Assembly: GCA_027022105.1 (NCBI GenBank)
Contig: JALVZH010000361.1
Coordinates: forward strand, 1 to 50,374
Direction of reading: 5' to 3'
Length of the DNA stretch: 50,374 bases
Source of the DNA: Bacteroidales bacterium
Lineage (GTDB): Bacteria; Bacteroidota; Bacteroidia; Bacteroidales; F082
A model generated the notes under the pieces. That model worked only from the letters and a program-made list of their open reading frames with translations, was not told the DNA's origin and ran no database searches. A program made the position numbers and the translations under genes. Below are positions 26,771 to 34,785 of the stretch, piece after piece; position 1 is the stretch's first letter, and every line of letters starts with the position of its first letter.

Positions 26771-26833
26771 TAAAGCTTTTTTTACTCAATAATCTTTTCC
26801 AAAAAAATTGATTGGTATTTGAACTTTCAACGG

Positions 26834-27703
26834 TTACTCCTCAAAAACCGCTGTTTCGGCAGCCTGCAATACCGATTTATCATCGTTTTTATAAACAAAA
26901 GCAACCACATGGCAATGCCCTGGAACCCAATCGGGATTAAACGTAAGGTTGTAACTCTTTTCAAAAGTATCGTTGGCGGCAACACTTCCGTTTTCATTAA
27001 CGGCCTCGCCCCAACTGCTGTTTACGGCAGCCCGCAATACATCCATAAACACATAATTTTCAATGTACGGGGTGGAACCCACCTCGGGGTCCGAATTTTT
27101 TTGATAACCGATAATGCTGTCTTCGGTAACGACCACCTGCAGATAATAATCGCCTTCGAGAGCCGAAAGAAACTCCCCGGTAACCGTAGTGGTAAGAGTG
27201 TTGTTTTGGTTGTCAAAATGATTGGTAATATTCAAATCCACTACCGGTTCTTCATCCAGCTCTTCGGCCACCTTTGCCGGCCAGCCGGCTTCCGAAATAA
27301 TACGTCCTTCGGGGTAGGTAACCCGGTCTATCATCCCGTTGGGATTTCCGGCAAGGCTTATTTCAAAATAGTTATCCCATTCGGTACCCGCATCCGAGCG
27401 CAAATCCAATGAATAAATGGTGCCGGGTTTGGGAATGGCAAAACTCCCCGCATGAATACTGATGACAATTAACCGGTCTTTGCCGTAGGTTTGTTGCAAC
27501 TCGTGGGCAACAACGGCAGCACCGGGACAATTGGGGCAGGTATGTCCGGTGTAATCTTCCAACAAAACGGTTTTGGTCACTTTGTTGGTAGTATCCTGGG
27601 GGTTATCGTTTTTTTCTTTGTACGGCGGCGTTATCTTTTCGCATGCCGAAAACAGAATAACGGAAACAATAAAAAGGAAAATAATCTTAGCTGCTGTTTT
27701 CAT
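26834..27703 (-). CDS. Omp28-related lipoprotein with thioredoxin-like fold
   Basis: 289 residues. A lipoprotein signal ends in the lipobox FSAC (Cys21). The N-terminal half has a thioredoxin-like CxxC in YTGHTCPNCPG (C56, C59), the hallmark of the Omp28 family, and VISIHAGSFAIP. The C-terminal half is beta-rich (LTTTVTGEFLSALEGDYYLQVVV, VPGHCHVVAFVYKND). It is probably anchored in the outer membrane. Its start is 11 bases after the DUF6029 stop, and a TlpA-like thioredoxin precedes both, suggesting a joint envelope redox or protein-maturation role (inference). Confidence 0.87.
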   Translation of the reverse strand: MKTAAKIIFLFIVSVILFSACEKITPPYKEKNDNPQDTTNKVTKTVLLEDYTGHTCPNCPGAAVVAHELQQTYGKDRLIVISIHAGSFAIPKPGTIYSLDLRSDAGTEWDNYFEISLAGNPNGMIDRVTYPEGRIISEAGWPAKVAEELDEEPVVDLNITNHFDNQNNTLTTTVTGEFLSALEGDYYLQVVVTEDSIIGYQKNSDPEVGSTPYIENYVFMDVLRAAVNSSWGEAVNENGSVAANDTFEKSYNLTFNPDWVPGHCHVVAFVYKNDDKSVLQAAETAVFEE

Positions 27704-27714
27704 CGGTATTCAAT

Positions 27715-29388
27715 TTAAAAGGTACTCGAAATGGTTACATAAAATCCGCTGGAAGCGGGTACGGCCCGGCAAACGCCGCCCACACAAACAACGCCTTCGC
27801 GCTGACGTCCGTAGCTTATCGATATTCTGGTCGATTTTAAAGTATAACCAAAGGCAAAGGCGTAATAGTTCGTCCTCTCTTCCTGAACCGGATTGCCGTA
27901 ATTGTATTGATCCTGAATATTAAAGAACCAGTGGGGCGAAATGGTGTATTCCAGCAATATGGCAGCCCAGTCTCCTTTGTCCTGTTTTGTCCAGAGGCCC
28001 TGTAACTCGCCACGCAACGCCTTTTTTGATGTAAATTTATATGTAACGTCAATAAGGGCAATGTTTGAGTAAATATCTTCCGCTTCAGGGTGTCCCTGAA
28101 TGGTAGCCATATCATAAGTCTGATACATGTATTTTACAAGGCCTTTGAACTTACGTGAGAATTTCCTTTCAATTTCGATATTCAGGTCGCGGTAAAACAC
28201 CTTATCGCCAAACTTAAAAAACGGAGAGGTATAACCCAGCGTTCCCGGTTCGTTTATGCCGGTGGTATCGTTAACGGGATTCCGTACAATGTCGTTAACC
28301 TGTGAATAGTTAAAACTGATGTTGGTCCCGTATTTTCCTCCCAGTTTTGATTTTCTCGGAATTTTATAATTAATCTGTATTTCAAACCCCATCTCACCGT
28401 TGGGCTGGGTGGCATAGGGGTACATGGCCATAAGTGCATAGGTGTGCGGATCGGTCAGCGGCGGCAGGAAATTGATATCCAACACGTTTCCTGTTGCGTT
28501 TCTGTCCGATTTGAAGCTCATGTTGTCGAGCCGTTTAAACATCAAAAAAGCGCCGAAACCTTTGGTGGAATAGGACAGGCTTGCCATAAGCGACTTACCG
28601 GGTTTGTAAATCATATTGTTTATGGCCGAAGGGTCGTTTATTTTATAAGCATATTCGGCGTTAAAATTAAACTTGCCGTAACCCATGGTAACCCTTCCTG
28701 CAAAAGCACCCACGTTACGGGGAAGTTTATAAACAGGGTCTTTATCCACCTGATATTTGCTTACTGCGCTTCCGCCGATGGCCATACGGAACTTTGATCC
28801 GGCCATTTTTTCAAACATCTGGTTAAAATCCAGAGAGGCGTCAAATCCTTTTACAATACCGCGACCGTTCTTTTGGTATTTGTTCCAGAAGAATCGTTGT
28901 GTGCCGTACACTCCTTTCAGCAGCAGTCCTTTTAACGGTTCAAACTGAATTTTTGCACCGTTAATGGAATTGTCATAGGCAAGGGTCCACTCCCAGTAAG
29001 AACGCAATATCAGCCCGTTCCCGAATTGTTCGTAAAAATTCCCGACGGTAAAACTAAATCTGTCGGTTGTGTAAGAGGCCCACAAATGAGGAAACCCGTT
29101 GCCTTCGAGCCGCGGGTCGAAACCGGCCATGGGCGGGAGGTAAGCTTCATAACGCAAACCTGCCGAAAAATTTCCCAATGTATAAGTCAGGTCGGCAAAA
29201 CCGTTCATGCCGAATGCTTTTCCGTTAATCAACGAATCGGTAATGTGAAGTGCTTTGTCGGGATGATAATATTGACCGTCAAGCTCAAAACTTCCGTGAA
29301 TCTCCGATTTTTTCCAGACGTCACTTATTTGGGCATCGACAAGGGTGGTAAAAAACAACAAAGCAATCAGGGGTAATAACTTTTTCAT
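27715..29388 (-). CDS. DUF6029 family outer-membrane beta-barrel protein
   Basis: 557 residues. A signal peptide (about 1-19, MKKLLPLIALLFFTTLVDA) precedes alternating aromatic/hydrophobic beta-strands throughout (ASYTTDRFSFTVGNFYEQFG, FNFNAEYAYKI, YAFAFGYTLKSTRISISYG) and a terminal F. This indicates an outer-membrane barrel. The family is Bacteroidota-specific with no assigned role and is often found with Omp28 and TlpA-like genes, as here. ATG at 29388; 11 bases before the Omp28-related gene, hence an operon. Confidence 0.85.
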   Translation of the reverse strand: MKKLLPLIALLFFTTLVDAQISDVWKKSEIHGSFELDGQYYHPDKALHITDSLINGKAFGMNGFADLTYTLGNFSAGLRYEAYLPPMAGFDPRLEGNGFPHLWASYTTDRFSFTVGNFYEQFGNGLILRSYWEWTLAYDNSINGAKIQFEPLKGLLLKGVYGTQRFFWNKYQKNGRGIVKGFDASLDFNQMFEKMAGSKFRMAIGGSAVSKYQVDKDPVYKLPRNVGAFAGRVTMGYGKFNFNAEYAYKINDPSAINNMIYKPGKSLMASLSYSTKGFGAFLMFKRLDNMSFKSDRNATGNVLDINFLPPLTDPHTYALMAMYPYATQPNGEMGFEIQINYKIPRKSKLGGKYGTNISFNYSQVNDIVRNPVNDTTGINEPGTLGYTSPFFKFGDKVFYRDLNIEIERKFSRKFKGLVKYMYQTYDMATIQGHPEAEDIYSNIALIDVTYKFTSKKALRGELQGLWTKQDKGDWAAILLEYTISPHWFFNIQDQYNYGNPVQEERTNYYAFAFGYTLKSTRISISYGRQREGVVCVGGVCRAVPASSGFYVTISSTF

Positions 29389-29467
29389 TCGTTTGTATTT
29401 ACTGAATTATTGAACAAATTGTTTTTCAAATGAGATTGTTTAAATTTAATTAATCAACTGTATTATG

Positions 29468-29565
29468 AATATTGGAAATCAGAAAAGTGAATATATTATC
29501 AATAGACCCACCCCTGCCCCTCCGAGGAGGGGAGTAATGGAATTCATTTTCTGATTTCCAATATT
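29468..29565. repeat. Long intergenic palindrome, copy C
   Basis: Arms 29468-29492 and 29542-29565 pair along the whole length with one bulged G (core ATATTGGAAATCAGAAAA). The interior block CCCACCCCTGCCCCTCCG is in the opposite orientation to copies A and B. It lies between the TlpA-like and DUF6029 genes. Confidence 0.85.
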
Positions 29566-29658
29566 TTACATTTATTACCATTACTTTAATTTTAGACAAT
29601 CTCACTCATTTTTCGAAACGCACGGGCTTCATTGAAAAAGCCCGCTAATCCTGAAATA

Positions 29659-30183
29659 TTAATGGCCGGAAATATCTTCCCCTTTGGCAACTTTTTTTAT
29701 CAGTTCAAACATTTCGTCTTCCAGGCCTTCGTAGTAAGAGGTGTGCTGGTAAACAATATTACCGTTTCCGTCCAGCAGAAAGGTATGGGGAATCATGTTT
29801 ACATTCATGGCCCGTTTAAAATCACCGTTTGGGTCGAGCAGGACGGTAAACGGCCAGTCTTTTCCGCTGACAAAAGGCAAAACCTTGGCAGTGGAACGTG
29901 AGTCGTCGATGGAAACGGCATAAATCTTCACACCGGTTTCTTCTACCCAGTCTTCATATACTTCGCTGTAAGCATCCATCTCTTTTTTGCAGGGTTTGCA
30001 CCACAAAGCCCAAAAACTGATGATGGTCGGTTTGCCGGGATTTGATATTTTGGCAGTGTTAAACTGTTCTCCGTCAAGTGTTTTTATCATAACGGACGGG
30101 AGCTTTTTCATCTGTGTTTCCTGCTGGGCCGACAGATAAAATCCGAAAAGGAGAGCAATGGTTGTTAAAACTATCTTTTTCAT
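29659..30183 (-). CDS. TlpA-like periplasmic thioredoxin
   Basis: 174 residues from ATG 30183. Signal peptide 1-20 (MKKIVLTTIALLFGFYLSAQ), then a TlpA/ResA fold with the redox motif WALWCKPCKKE (C62, C65), a cis-proline loop IPHTFLLD, and the AKVLPFVSGKDWPF insertion. It likely reduces or transfers electrons to disulfides in envelope proteins; partners could be the adjacent Omp28-related and DUF6029 products. A longer frame to 30246 would start inside the promoter element at 30244-30251 and lacks a proper signal peptide. Confidence 0.92.
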   Translation of the reverse strand: MKKIVLTTIALLFGFYLSAQQETQMKKLPSVMIKTLDGEQFNTAKISNPGKPTIISFWALWCKPCKKEMDAYSEVYEDWVEETGVKIYAVSIDDSRSTAKVLPFVSGKDWPFTVLLDPNGDFKRAMNVNMIPHTFLLDGNGNIVYQHTSYYEGLEDEMFELIKKVAKGEDISGH

Positions 30184-30243
30184 TTTTTGTTGTTTAAATA
30201 TTAATACTTTTTTTCTTTGTTCGTTTTGATACAATTTTTGCCC

Positions 30244-30251
30244 CAAAGGTA
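30244..30251 (-). promoter_or_regulatory. -7 promoter element of the TlpA-like gene
   Basis: TACCTTTG on the minus strand; implies a leader of about 50 bases before ATG 30183. Confidence 0.55.
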
Positions 30252-30307
30252 AAAATCATTTAAAAACATGTACTGAACCTGTTCAAAATCTTATTAATTA
30301 GACGAAT

Positions 30308-30418
30308 TATAAGATATTGAAAACCAGAAAAGTGAATATCTTTTTTAATAAACCCACCCCTACACCCCTCCAAGGAGGGGAATTGCGGAATTCATTTTCT
30401 GGTTTTCAATATCTTATA
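30308..30418. repeat. Long intergenic palindrome, copy D
   Basis: Arms 30308-30337 and 30390-30418 pair over 29 bases with one bulged G (core AGATATTGAAAACCAGAAAA). The interior CCCACCCCTACACCCCTCC block is oriented as in copy C. It lies between manA and the TlpA-like gene. Confidence 0.85.
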
Positions 30419-30532
30419 TTCATTATCAATATTTCAGCAAGTTCCCTTTAACAAAGGAATTATTTTTCCCTCCGGAACTTTGTTTTGCACCTAATGACAA
30501 CCGGATACCGGTTAGTGTTGCAAAAGCCATTC

Positions 30533-31510
30533 CTAAATATACACTTCCAGCAAACGGGCTTTACCGTTGGGGGTCAGGGTTATGTTGTTTATCACGTTGG
30601 GGATGACCACCGCTTCGCCCAGGGCAAGGTCAAGTTCTCCCTCTTCCCATCCCAGTTTTACACTTCCCTCAACACCAATGTAAATAACAAAAGAGTCTAT
30701 CTCTTCAAAATCCTTTGATATGGCAGTGTCGAACCACAGCAGGTTTGTTGTAAACACGGGGCAGCGTACCACATCCACCGTTTGGTTCAGTTTTTCTTTG
30801 TAATGTGTTTTGTAATCGGGATATACCGTAAAGTCGATGGCTTCCAGTGCCTCTTTGGTGTGCAGTTCACGTTTCATCCCCGAAGCATCAATTCTGTCCC
30901 AGTCGTAAATGCGGTAGGTTGTGTCGGAGGTTTGTTGAATTTCGGCCAGCAGTATTCCCGGCCCCAAAGCATGCACCCTGCCGGCAGGAATAAAGAAGAC
31001 ATCGCCTTTTTTTACCTTCTCGAAATTCAGTATCTCTTTCAGTTTTTTCTCTTCAAGATATTTCAGATATTCAGGTTCCGTAACCTTTTTGCTGAAACCG
31101 CTAATGAGCTCTGCCCCCTCTTCGGCATCAATAATGTACCACATTTCGGTTTTTCCGTTTCCAAGGTTTCTTTTGGCGGCCAGTTCGTCGTCGGGGTGTA
31201 CCTGAATAGAGAGCCAGTCGGCTGCATCAATGTATTTTATGAGCAATGGGAATTCATTGCCGTGCTTTTCGTAAACGTCGTCGCCCACCAGGTCGCCCAT
31301 GTAAATTTCTACCAGTTCGTTGAGTTCGTTACCGGCCAGAAATCCGTTTTTTACGGTTGTCGGGTTGCCTTCCACTCCCGAAACCACCCATGCTTCACCG
31401 CAATTGGGGAGGTTACCGTAATCCATATGCAACACCTCTTTTATCTTTCTGCCACCCCATATTTTGTCTTTGAATACGGGATTAAATTTTAACGGATAGA
31501 GTTTGTTCAT
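30533..31510 (-). CDS. manA: Mannose-6-phosphate isomerase, class I
   Basis: 325 residues from ATG 31510 (MNKLYPLKFNPVFKDKIWGG). A cupin-type metalloenzyme interconverting fructose-6-P and mannose-6-P. Zinc-binding and substrate motifs are visible: Q103 and H105 in SIQVHPDDE, E122 in GKTEMWYI, and FIPAGRVHALGPG with its histidine. The compact size matches the Bacillus/Bacteroidota ManA type rather than the longer enterobacterial form. A frame extension to TTG 31537 falls inside the TAATTTTG promoter element and is rejected. Appears monocistronic. Confidence 0.93.
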   Translation of the reverse strand: MNKLYPLKFNPVFKDKIWGGRKIKEVLHMDYGNLPNCGEAWVVSGVEGNPTTVKNGFLAGNELNELVEIYMGDLVGDDVYEKHGNEFPLLIKYIDAADWLSIQVHPDDELAAKRNLGNGKTEMWYIIDAEEGAELISGFSKKVTEPEYLKYLEEKKLKEILNFEKVKKGDVFFIPAGRVHALGPGILLAEIQQTSDTTYRIYDWDRIDASGMKRELHTKEALEAIDFTVYPDYKTHYKEKLNQTVDVVRCPVFTTNLLWFDTAISKDFEEIDSFVIYIGVEGSVKLGWEEGELDLALGEAVVIPNVINNITLTPNGKARLLEVYI

Positions 31511-31534
31511 CGGAATATTGCTTTTAATTTTATG

Positions 31535-31542
31535 CAAAATTA
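31535..31542 (-). promoter_or_regulatory. -7 promoter element of manA
   Basis: TAATTTTG on the minus strand, 24 bases upstream of ATG 31510. Confidence 0.6.
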
Positions 31543-31743
31543 ATGTATCTGTGGTAATATCAAAGAGGGGGCTGAATAACCGGTTGTAAATGATGAACTC
31601 TGCAATTTTCTTGTTTCTTTTATTTTTTTCTTAATTCCGGATTGGATTCGCAATTAATGATATCGGATATCCGACATAAGATATTAGAATTAAGAATGGA
31701 AACTGCGGCAGGGTTTTACCATGAAAGGGTAAAATATATGTAA

Positions 31744-32010
31744 CACCGTACGGAGCTTTGCGGAGCGGTGCGCAAGAGAATGATGTCAGGTTTTGGCGGG
31801 TTCTGAGGAAACCCGGGTATGGGTAGTGTGTTGGTGTTTCCGAAGAATCTCCAAATGAATTAATAAATGTTATTGTTGTAATAAAAAGTAATAGAAGCAT
31901 TAGAAGAGGACAGCAGATTGCTATACCTAAAGGTATGCAACTGCAAGCCTGCAGATTGCGATGCCTGCCGGCATGCAACTGTAAACCCGGCCGCCCAAAA
32001 AAACAAACCA
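31744..32010. repeat. Dispersed repeats between manA and the GNAT gene
   Basis: No gene is supported in 31543-32010. 31744-31772 is an inverted version of the 17133-17163 hairpin. About 31938-32008 (GCAACTGCAAGCCTGCAGAT, then GCATGCAACTGTAAACCCGG and CGGCCGCCCAAAAAAAC) recurs inverted at about 49335-49425. Confidence 0.65.
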
Positions 32011-32439
32011 TTAAATATCGGGGAATTTTCTTTTAGTCAGGTAATGAATCCCTTCAAACGGGATGTAGCCCATTTTTTGAAATGCCGCAAAGGAATCGGT
32101 GTTGTACTCTTCAATCAGACAGGCGTAAATGTATATTTCACGTTCTTCGAGCCATTGTTCGGCGCGGCGAACCAGCTCGCGGGCAATACCCATTTTTCTG
32201 AACTGCGGAAGTACGGCAACCCTGTTTATCCACCCTTTGCGACCATCGTGGGTAACCAGTACCACACCGGTCTCCCGGCCGTTTTCAACAGCAAAGATAA
32301 AGGTGCCGCAATTCTTTTCCATCTCTTTTTCAAGCATTTCGCGACTATCGCGTCCCTGCGGTTTGTACGGCAGCCCTGCCGCTTCCCACAAAGAGATAAT
32401 CACCGGATAATCACCTTTTTTATAAAACCTGTATTCCAT
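32011..32439 (-). CDS. GNAT family N-acetyltransferase
   Basis: 142 residues from ATG 32439 (MEYRFYKKGDYP). The GNAT core is complete: TFIFAVENGRETGVVLV, WINRVAVLPQFRKMGIARELVRRAEQW with the acetyl-CoA loop QFRKMGIA, and AAFQKMGYIPFE near the end. It transfers an acetyl group from acetyl-CoA to an unknown amine. The longer frame to 32490 adds a sequence unlike the family. Standalone, transcribed away from the coiled-coil gene. Confidence 0.87.
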   Translation of the reverse strand: MEYRFYKKGDYPVIISLWEAAGLPYKPQGRDSREMLEKEMEKNCGTFIFAVENGRETGVVLVTHDGRKGWINRVAVLPQFRKMGIARELVRRAEQWLEEREIYIYACLIEEYNTDSFAAFQKMGYIPFEGIHYLTKRKFPDI

Positions 32440-32526
32440 CGTACAATAGTTTAATGCGATTTTACGTTCTTTCCGTGTAAAAATAAACAAATAGAGCGAA
32501 ACATTGCTTTCGGAGTTGAATATACC

Positions 32527-32534
32527 TATTTTTG
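32527..32534 (+). promoter_or_regulatory. -7 promoter element of the coiled-coil protein gene
   Basis: TATTTTTG, 20 bases before ATG 32555; a TTG lies about 21 bases further upstream. Confidence 0.55.
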
Positions 32535-32554
32535 CAGGCTAAAACATGTGGGTC

Positions 32555-33487
32555 ATGGAAAATAACAAAAACATACAGCAAACAGCTCAGACACAGCCGA
32601 AACACAGCAATTTGTGGTTATATGTGGTTTTGGTGGTTTTGGCATTGGGAATTATCGGCCTTTCCATTTGGCTGATATCGGTAAAAAACAACATGAGGGA
32701 ATTACTCGCCGAAAAAGAGGCGCAGAAAATCGAGCTGGAGCATGAACTGGATTCGTTGATGCAGGTTCATGAGGAGATTAAAGATGCTTACGGAACGCTG
32801 TCGGATTCGCTGGCGGCCAAAGACAGTATTATCAGGGCCAATGCCAAAGAGATTAAAAAGCTGCTGAATACCAAATGGGAGTATTACAAAGTAAAGAAGA
32901 AACTGGCACGGCTGCAGGTTATTTCGCAGAATTATATTCGACAGATGGATTCGTTATACACTGTGAACCACGCACTTACCGAGGAGAACTTTAAGATAAA
33001 AGAGGAGATAAAACTTGAGAAGCGCAAAAATGCGGAACTGGCAAAACTAAAGGAGAAACTGAACAATAAGGTAAAGGAAGCGGCAGTGCTCTCCACTTAC
33101 AATTATGAGGTGGGCGGAATTCACATTGCAGGGGGCTCCCGTGAAAAACCTACCAATAAAATCAGGCGCCTCGACAGGATAAAAGTTTGCTTTACCATTG
33201 GTAAAAACAGTGTTGTTCAACCGGGTACCAAAACCATTTATATCCGCATAGCACAACCCGACAAAAAGATACTTACCAAAGGCCGTACAGATGAGTACAC
33301 CTTTATGTATCTTGGCGAAAAACTGCAATATTCCATAAAGAAAGCAGTGGAATACAACAACGAGCCGGTGGATGTGTGTGCTTACTGGAACCGTCGCAAA
33401 ACACAGGAGTTGAAGCCCGGTCTTTATCATGTGGATATTTTCGAGGGAGATAACAATATCGGGCACGCTACTTTTACACTGAAGTAA
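32555..33487 (+). CDS. Membrane-anchored coiled-coil protein, unrecognised
   Basis: 310 residues from ATG 32555 (the ATG at 32546 would leave only a few bases of leader). A short Gln-rich cytoplasmic tail precedes one transmembrane helix (LWLYVVLVVLALGIIGLSIWLI, about 21-43). Residues 45-185 are charged heptad-rich coiled coil (LAEKEAQKIELEHELDSLMQ, IKLEKRKNAELAKLKEKLNN). The last 120 residues are a beta-rich domain (KVCFTIGKNSVVQPGTKTIY, LKPGLYHVDIFEGDNNIGHA). The ending resembles extracytoplasmic ligand- or partner-binding beta-sandwiches, but I recognise no family. Monocistronic. Confidence 0.8.
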   Translation: MENNKNIQQTAQTQPKHSNLWLYVVLVVLALGIIGLSIWLISVKNNMRELLAEKEAQKIELEHELDSLMQVHEEIKDAYGTLSDSLAAKDSIIRANAKEIKKLLNTKWEYYKVKKKLARLQVISQNYIRQMDSLYTVNHALTEENFKIKEEIKLEKRKNAELAKLKEKLNNKVKEAAVLSTYNYEVGGIHIAGGSREKPTNKIRRLDRIKVCFTIGKNSVVQPGTKTIYIRIAQPDKKILTKGRTDEYTFMYLGEKLQYSIKKAVEYNNEPVDVCAYWNRRKTQELKPGLYHVDIFEGDNNIGHATFTLK

Positions 33488-33577
33488 CAGGTTTTTTGGC
33501 TCACCGTAAATATTAGGGGGTTAAAAAACATATTTATCTTTGTCGGGAAAACCTATACGTGAGAAGAGGGAGGTTTA

Positions 33578-34318
33578 TTATAAATTCATCAATTTTTTAG
33601 CCGCTTCGGATGAAACCTTGAATTCGTACTTTTGAAGGGTATCCGACAGCACCACTTTTTTTTGAGACGGGATAAACTCTTCTATCAGGTTCTTATTTAT
33701 TTTAACCGACCGGTTTATTTTTATAAAATTTTGGCCGGCAAGTTGTTTGTTTTGTGTTTCATCGGGGTTTACCGCAACAATTTCTTTACCGTCAATCAGA
33801 TAGATGCGCAGGTTTTCTTTTTCTGTTTTACAAAAGACTATTTCATTGGCAAACAATCGCAGTGTCCCCTCTTTGGTCTCAATGTCAATTTTATTCCGGT
33901 TTATAAAATCTTTTAGTTTCTCAATTTTTTCAAAAATATTCTCTTTTCCTCTGGTAAAATAAAACCGTTTTACGGCTTCCTGTACCTGTTCCATCGACAG
34001 CGGTTTGTGCAATGCGTCGATAGATGCATAATTCATAGCCTTTTTCAGTTGTTCGTCATACGCCGATACAAAGATAATTGAGGGAATTTTCCCCAGTTTT
34101 GAGAGTTTATCAATAAGCCAAAAACCGTCGTTTCCCGGAAGTACAATATCCAGAAATATAAGATCGGGTTGTAAATCGGTAATCATTTCCAGAGCCTGTT
34201 GGGCATTTTCCGCTTTTCCGGCAATTTGAATTTCCGGGTCAAGCTTTTTCAATAAAAGCTCTATATAATCGCGTGCACCTGGCTCGTCGTCGATAATTAT
34301 TGTTGATACTCTTTTCAT
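33578..34318 (-). CDS. LytTR family response regulator
   Basis: 246 residues. Receiver domain 1-120 with the acidic pocket D10/D11, phosphoacceptor D57 in LIFLDIVLPGNDG, S84 in FVSAYD, and K105 in ALHKPL. Residues 140-246 form a LytTR DNA-binding domain (EIVFCKTEKENLRIYLIDGK, FIKINRSVKINKNLIEEF). It probably works with the LytS-type kinase at 34786-36900, from which it is separated by repeats. No other regulated gene can be identified; LytTR sites cannot be assigned by eye here. Confidence 0.93.
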   Translation of the reverse strand: MKRVSTIIIDDEPGARDYIELLLKKLDPEIQIAGKAENAQQALEMITDLQPDLIFLDIVLPGNDGFWLIDKLSKLGKIPSIIFVSAYDEQLKKAMNYASIDALHKPLSMEQVQEAVKRFYFTRGKENIFEKIEKLKDFINRNKIDIETKEGTLRLFANEIVFCKTEKENLRIYLIDGKEIVAVNPDETQNKQLAGQNFIKINRSVKINKNLIEEFIPSQKKVVLSDTLQKYEFKVSSEAAKKLMNL

Positions 34319-34355
34319 TTCGAACGGTATTATTCCAATTTACGTTTATGTTTAA

Positions 34356-34456
34356 AAAAACTTTTTATAGTTATAAAGTTTGTATAACCCACCCCTGCCT
34401 CCCGACGTAAAGTCGGGACAGGCTCTCCGAGGAGGGGAACTTTGTTTCCCAATATA
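34356..34456. repeat. Direct repeat, first copy
   Basis: About 100 bases that recur at 34616-34718, starting AACTTTTTATAGTTATA and containing AACCCACCCCTGCCTCCCGA with a nested GTCGGGA hairpin. The gap 34319-34785 carries no gene; a third, inverted CCCCTCC core lies between at 34518-34562. Confidence 0.8.
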
Positions 34457-34615
34457 GTTTCTACTCATATTAAACACTTTTCATCCATTTAACGGTTATA
34501 TTTTGGTTAACGGTACTTATCTCCCCTCCTTGGAGGGGATTAAGGGGTGGGTTTTTATTATACGCTTAATTATCAAATAGTTTGGTCAAATAATTAATCT
34601 TGTGATTCATTTTAT

Positions 34616-34718
34616 TAAAACTTTTTATAGTTATAGAGTATGTATAACCCACCCCTGCCTCCCGACGTAAAGTCGGGACAGACTCTCCCGGGAGGGGAAC
34701 TGTTTCCTTTCCAATATA
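34616..34718. repeat. Direct repeat, second copy
   Basis: Second copy of the 34356-34456 repeat, with a few substitutions. Both lie between the kinase and regulator genes and share the core of palindromes A-D without their arms. Confidence 0.8.
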
Positions 34719-34785
34719 AATTCTTCTAATTTTAATCTTTCTTTTTACCAATTTGACAGTTTTGTCTTAAATTTTCAATATCACA

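Noticed and set aside
31631-32011. 126-residue frame before the GNAT gene
   Set aside because: It is made of dispersed repeat sequence also present near 49335-49425 and carries no domain.
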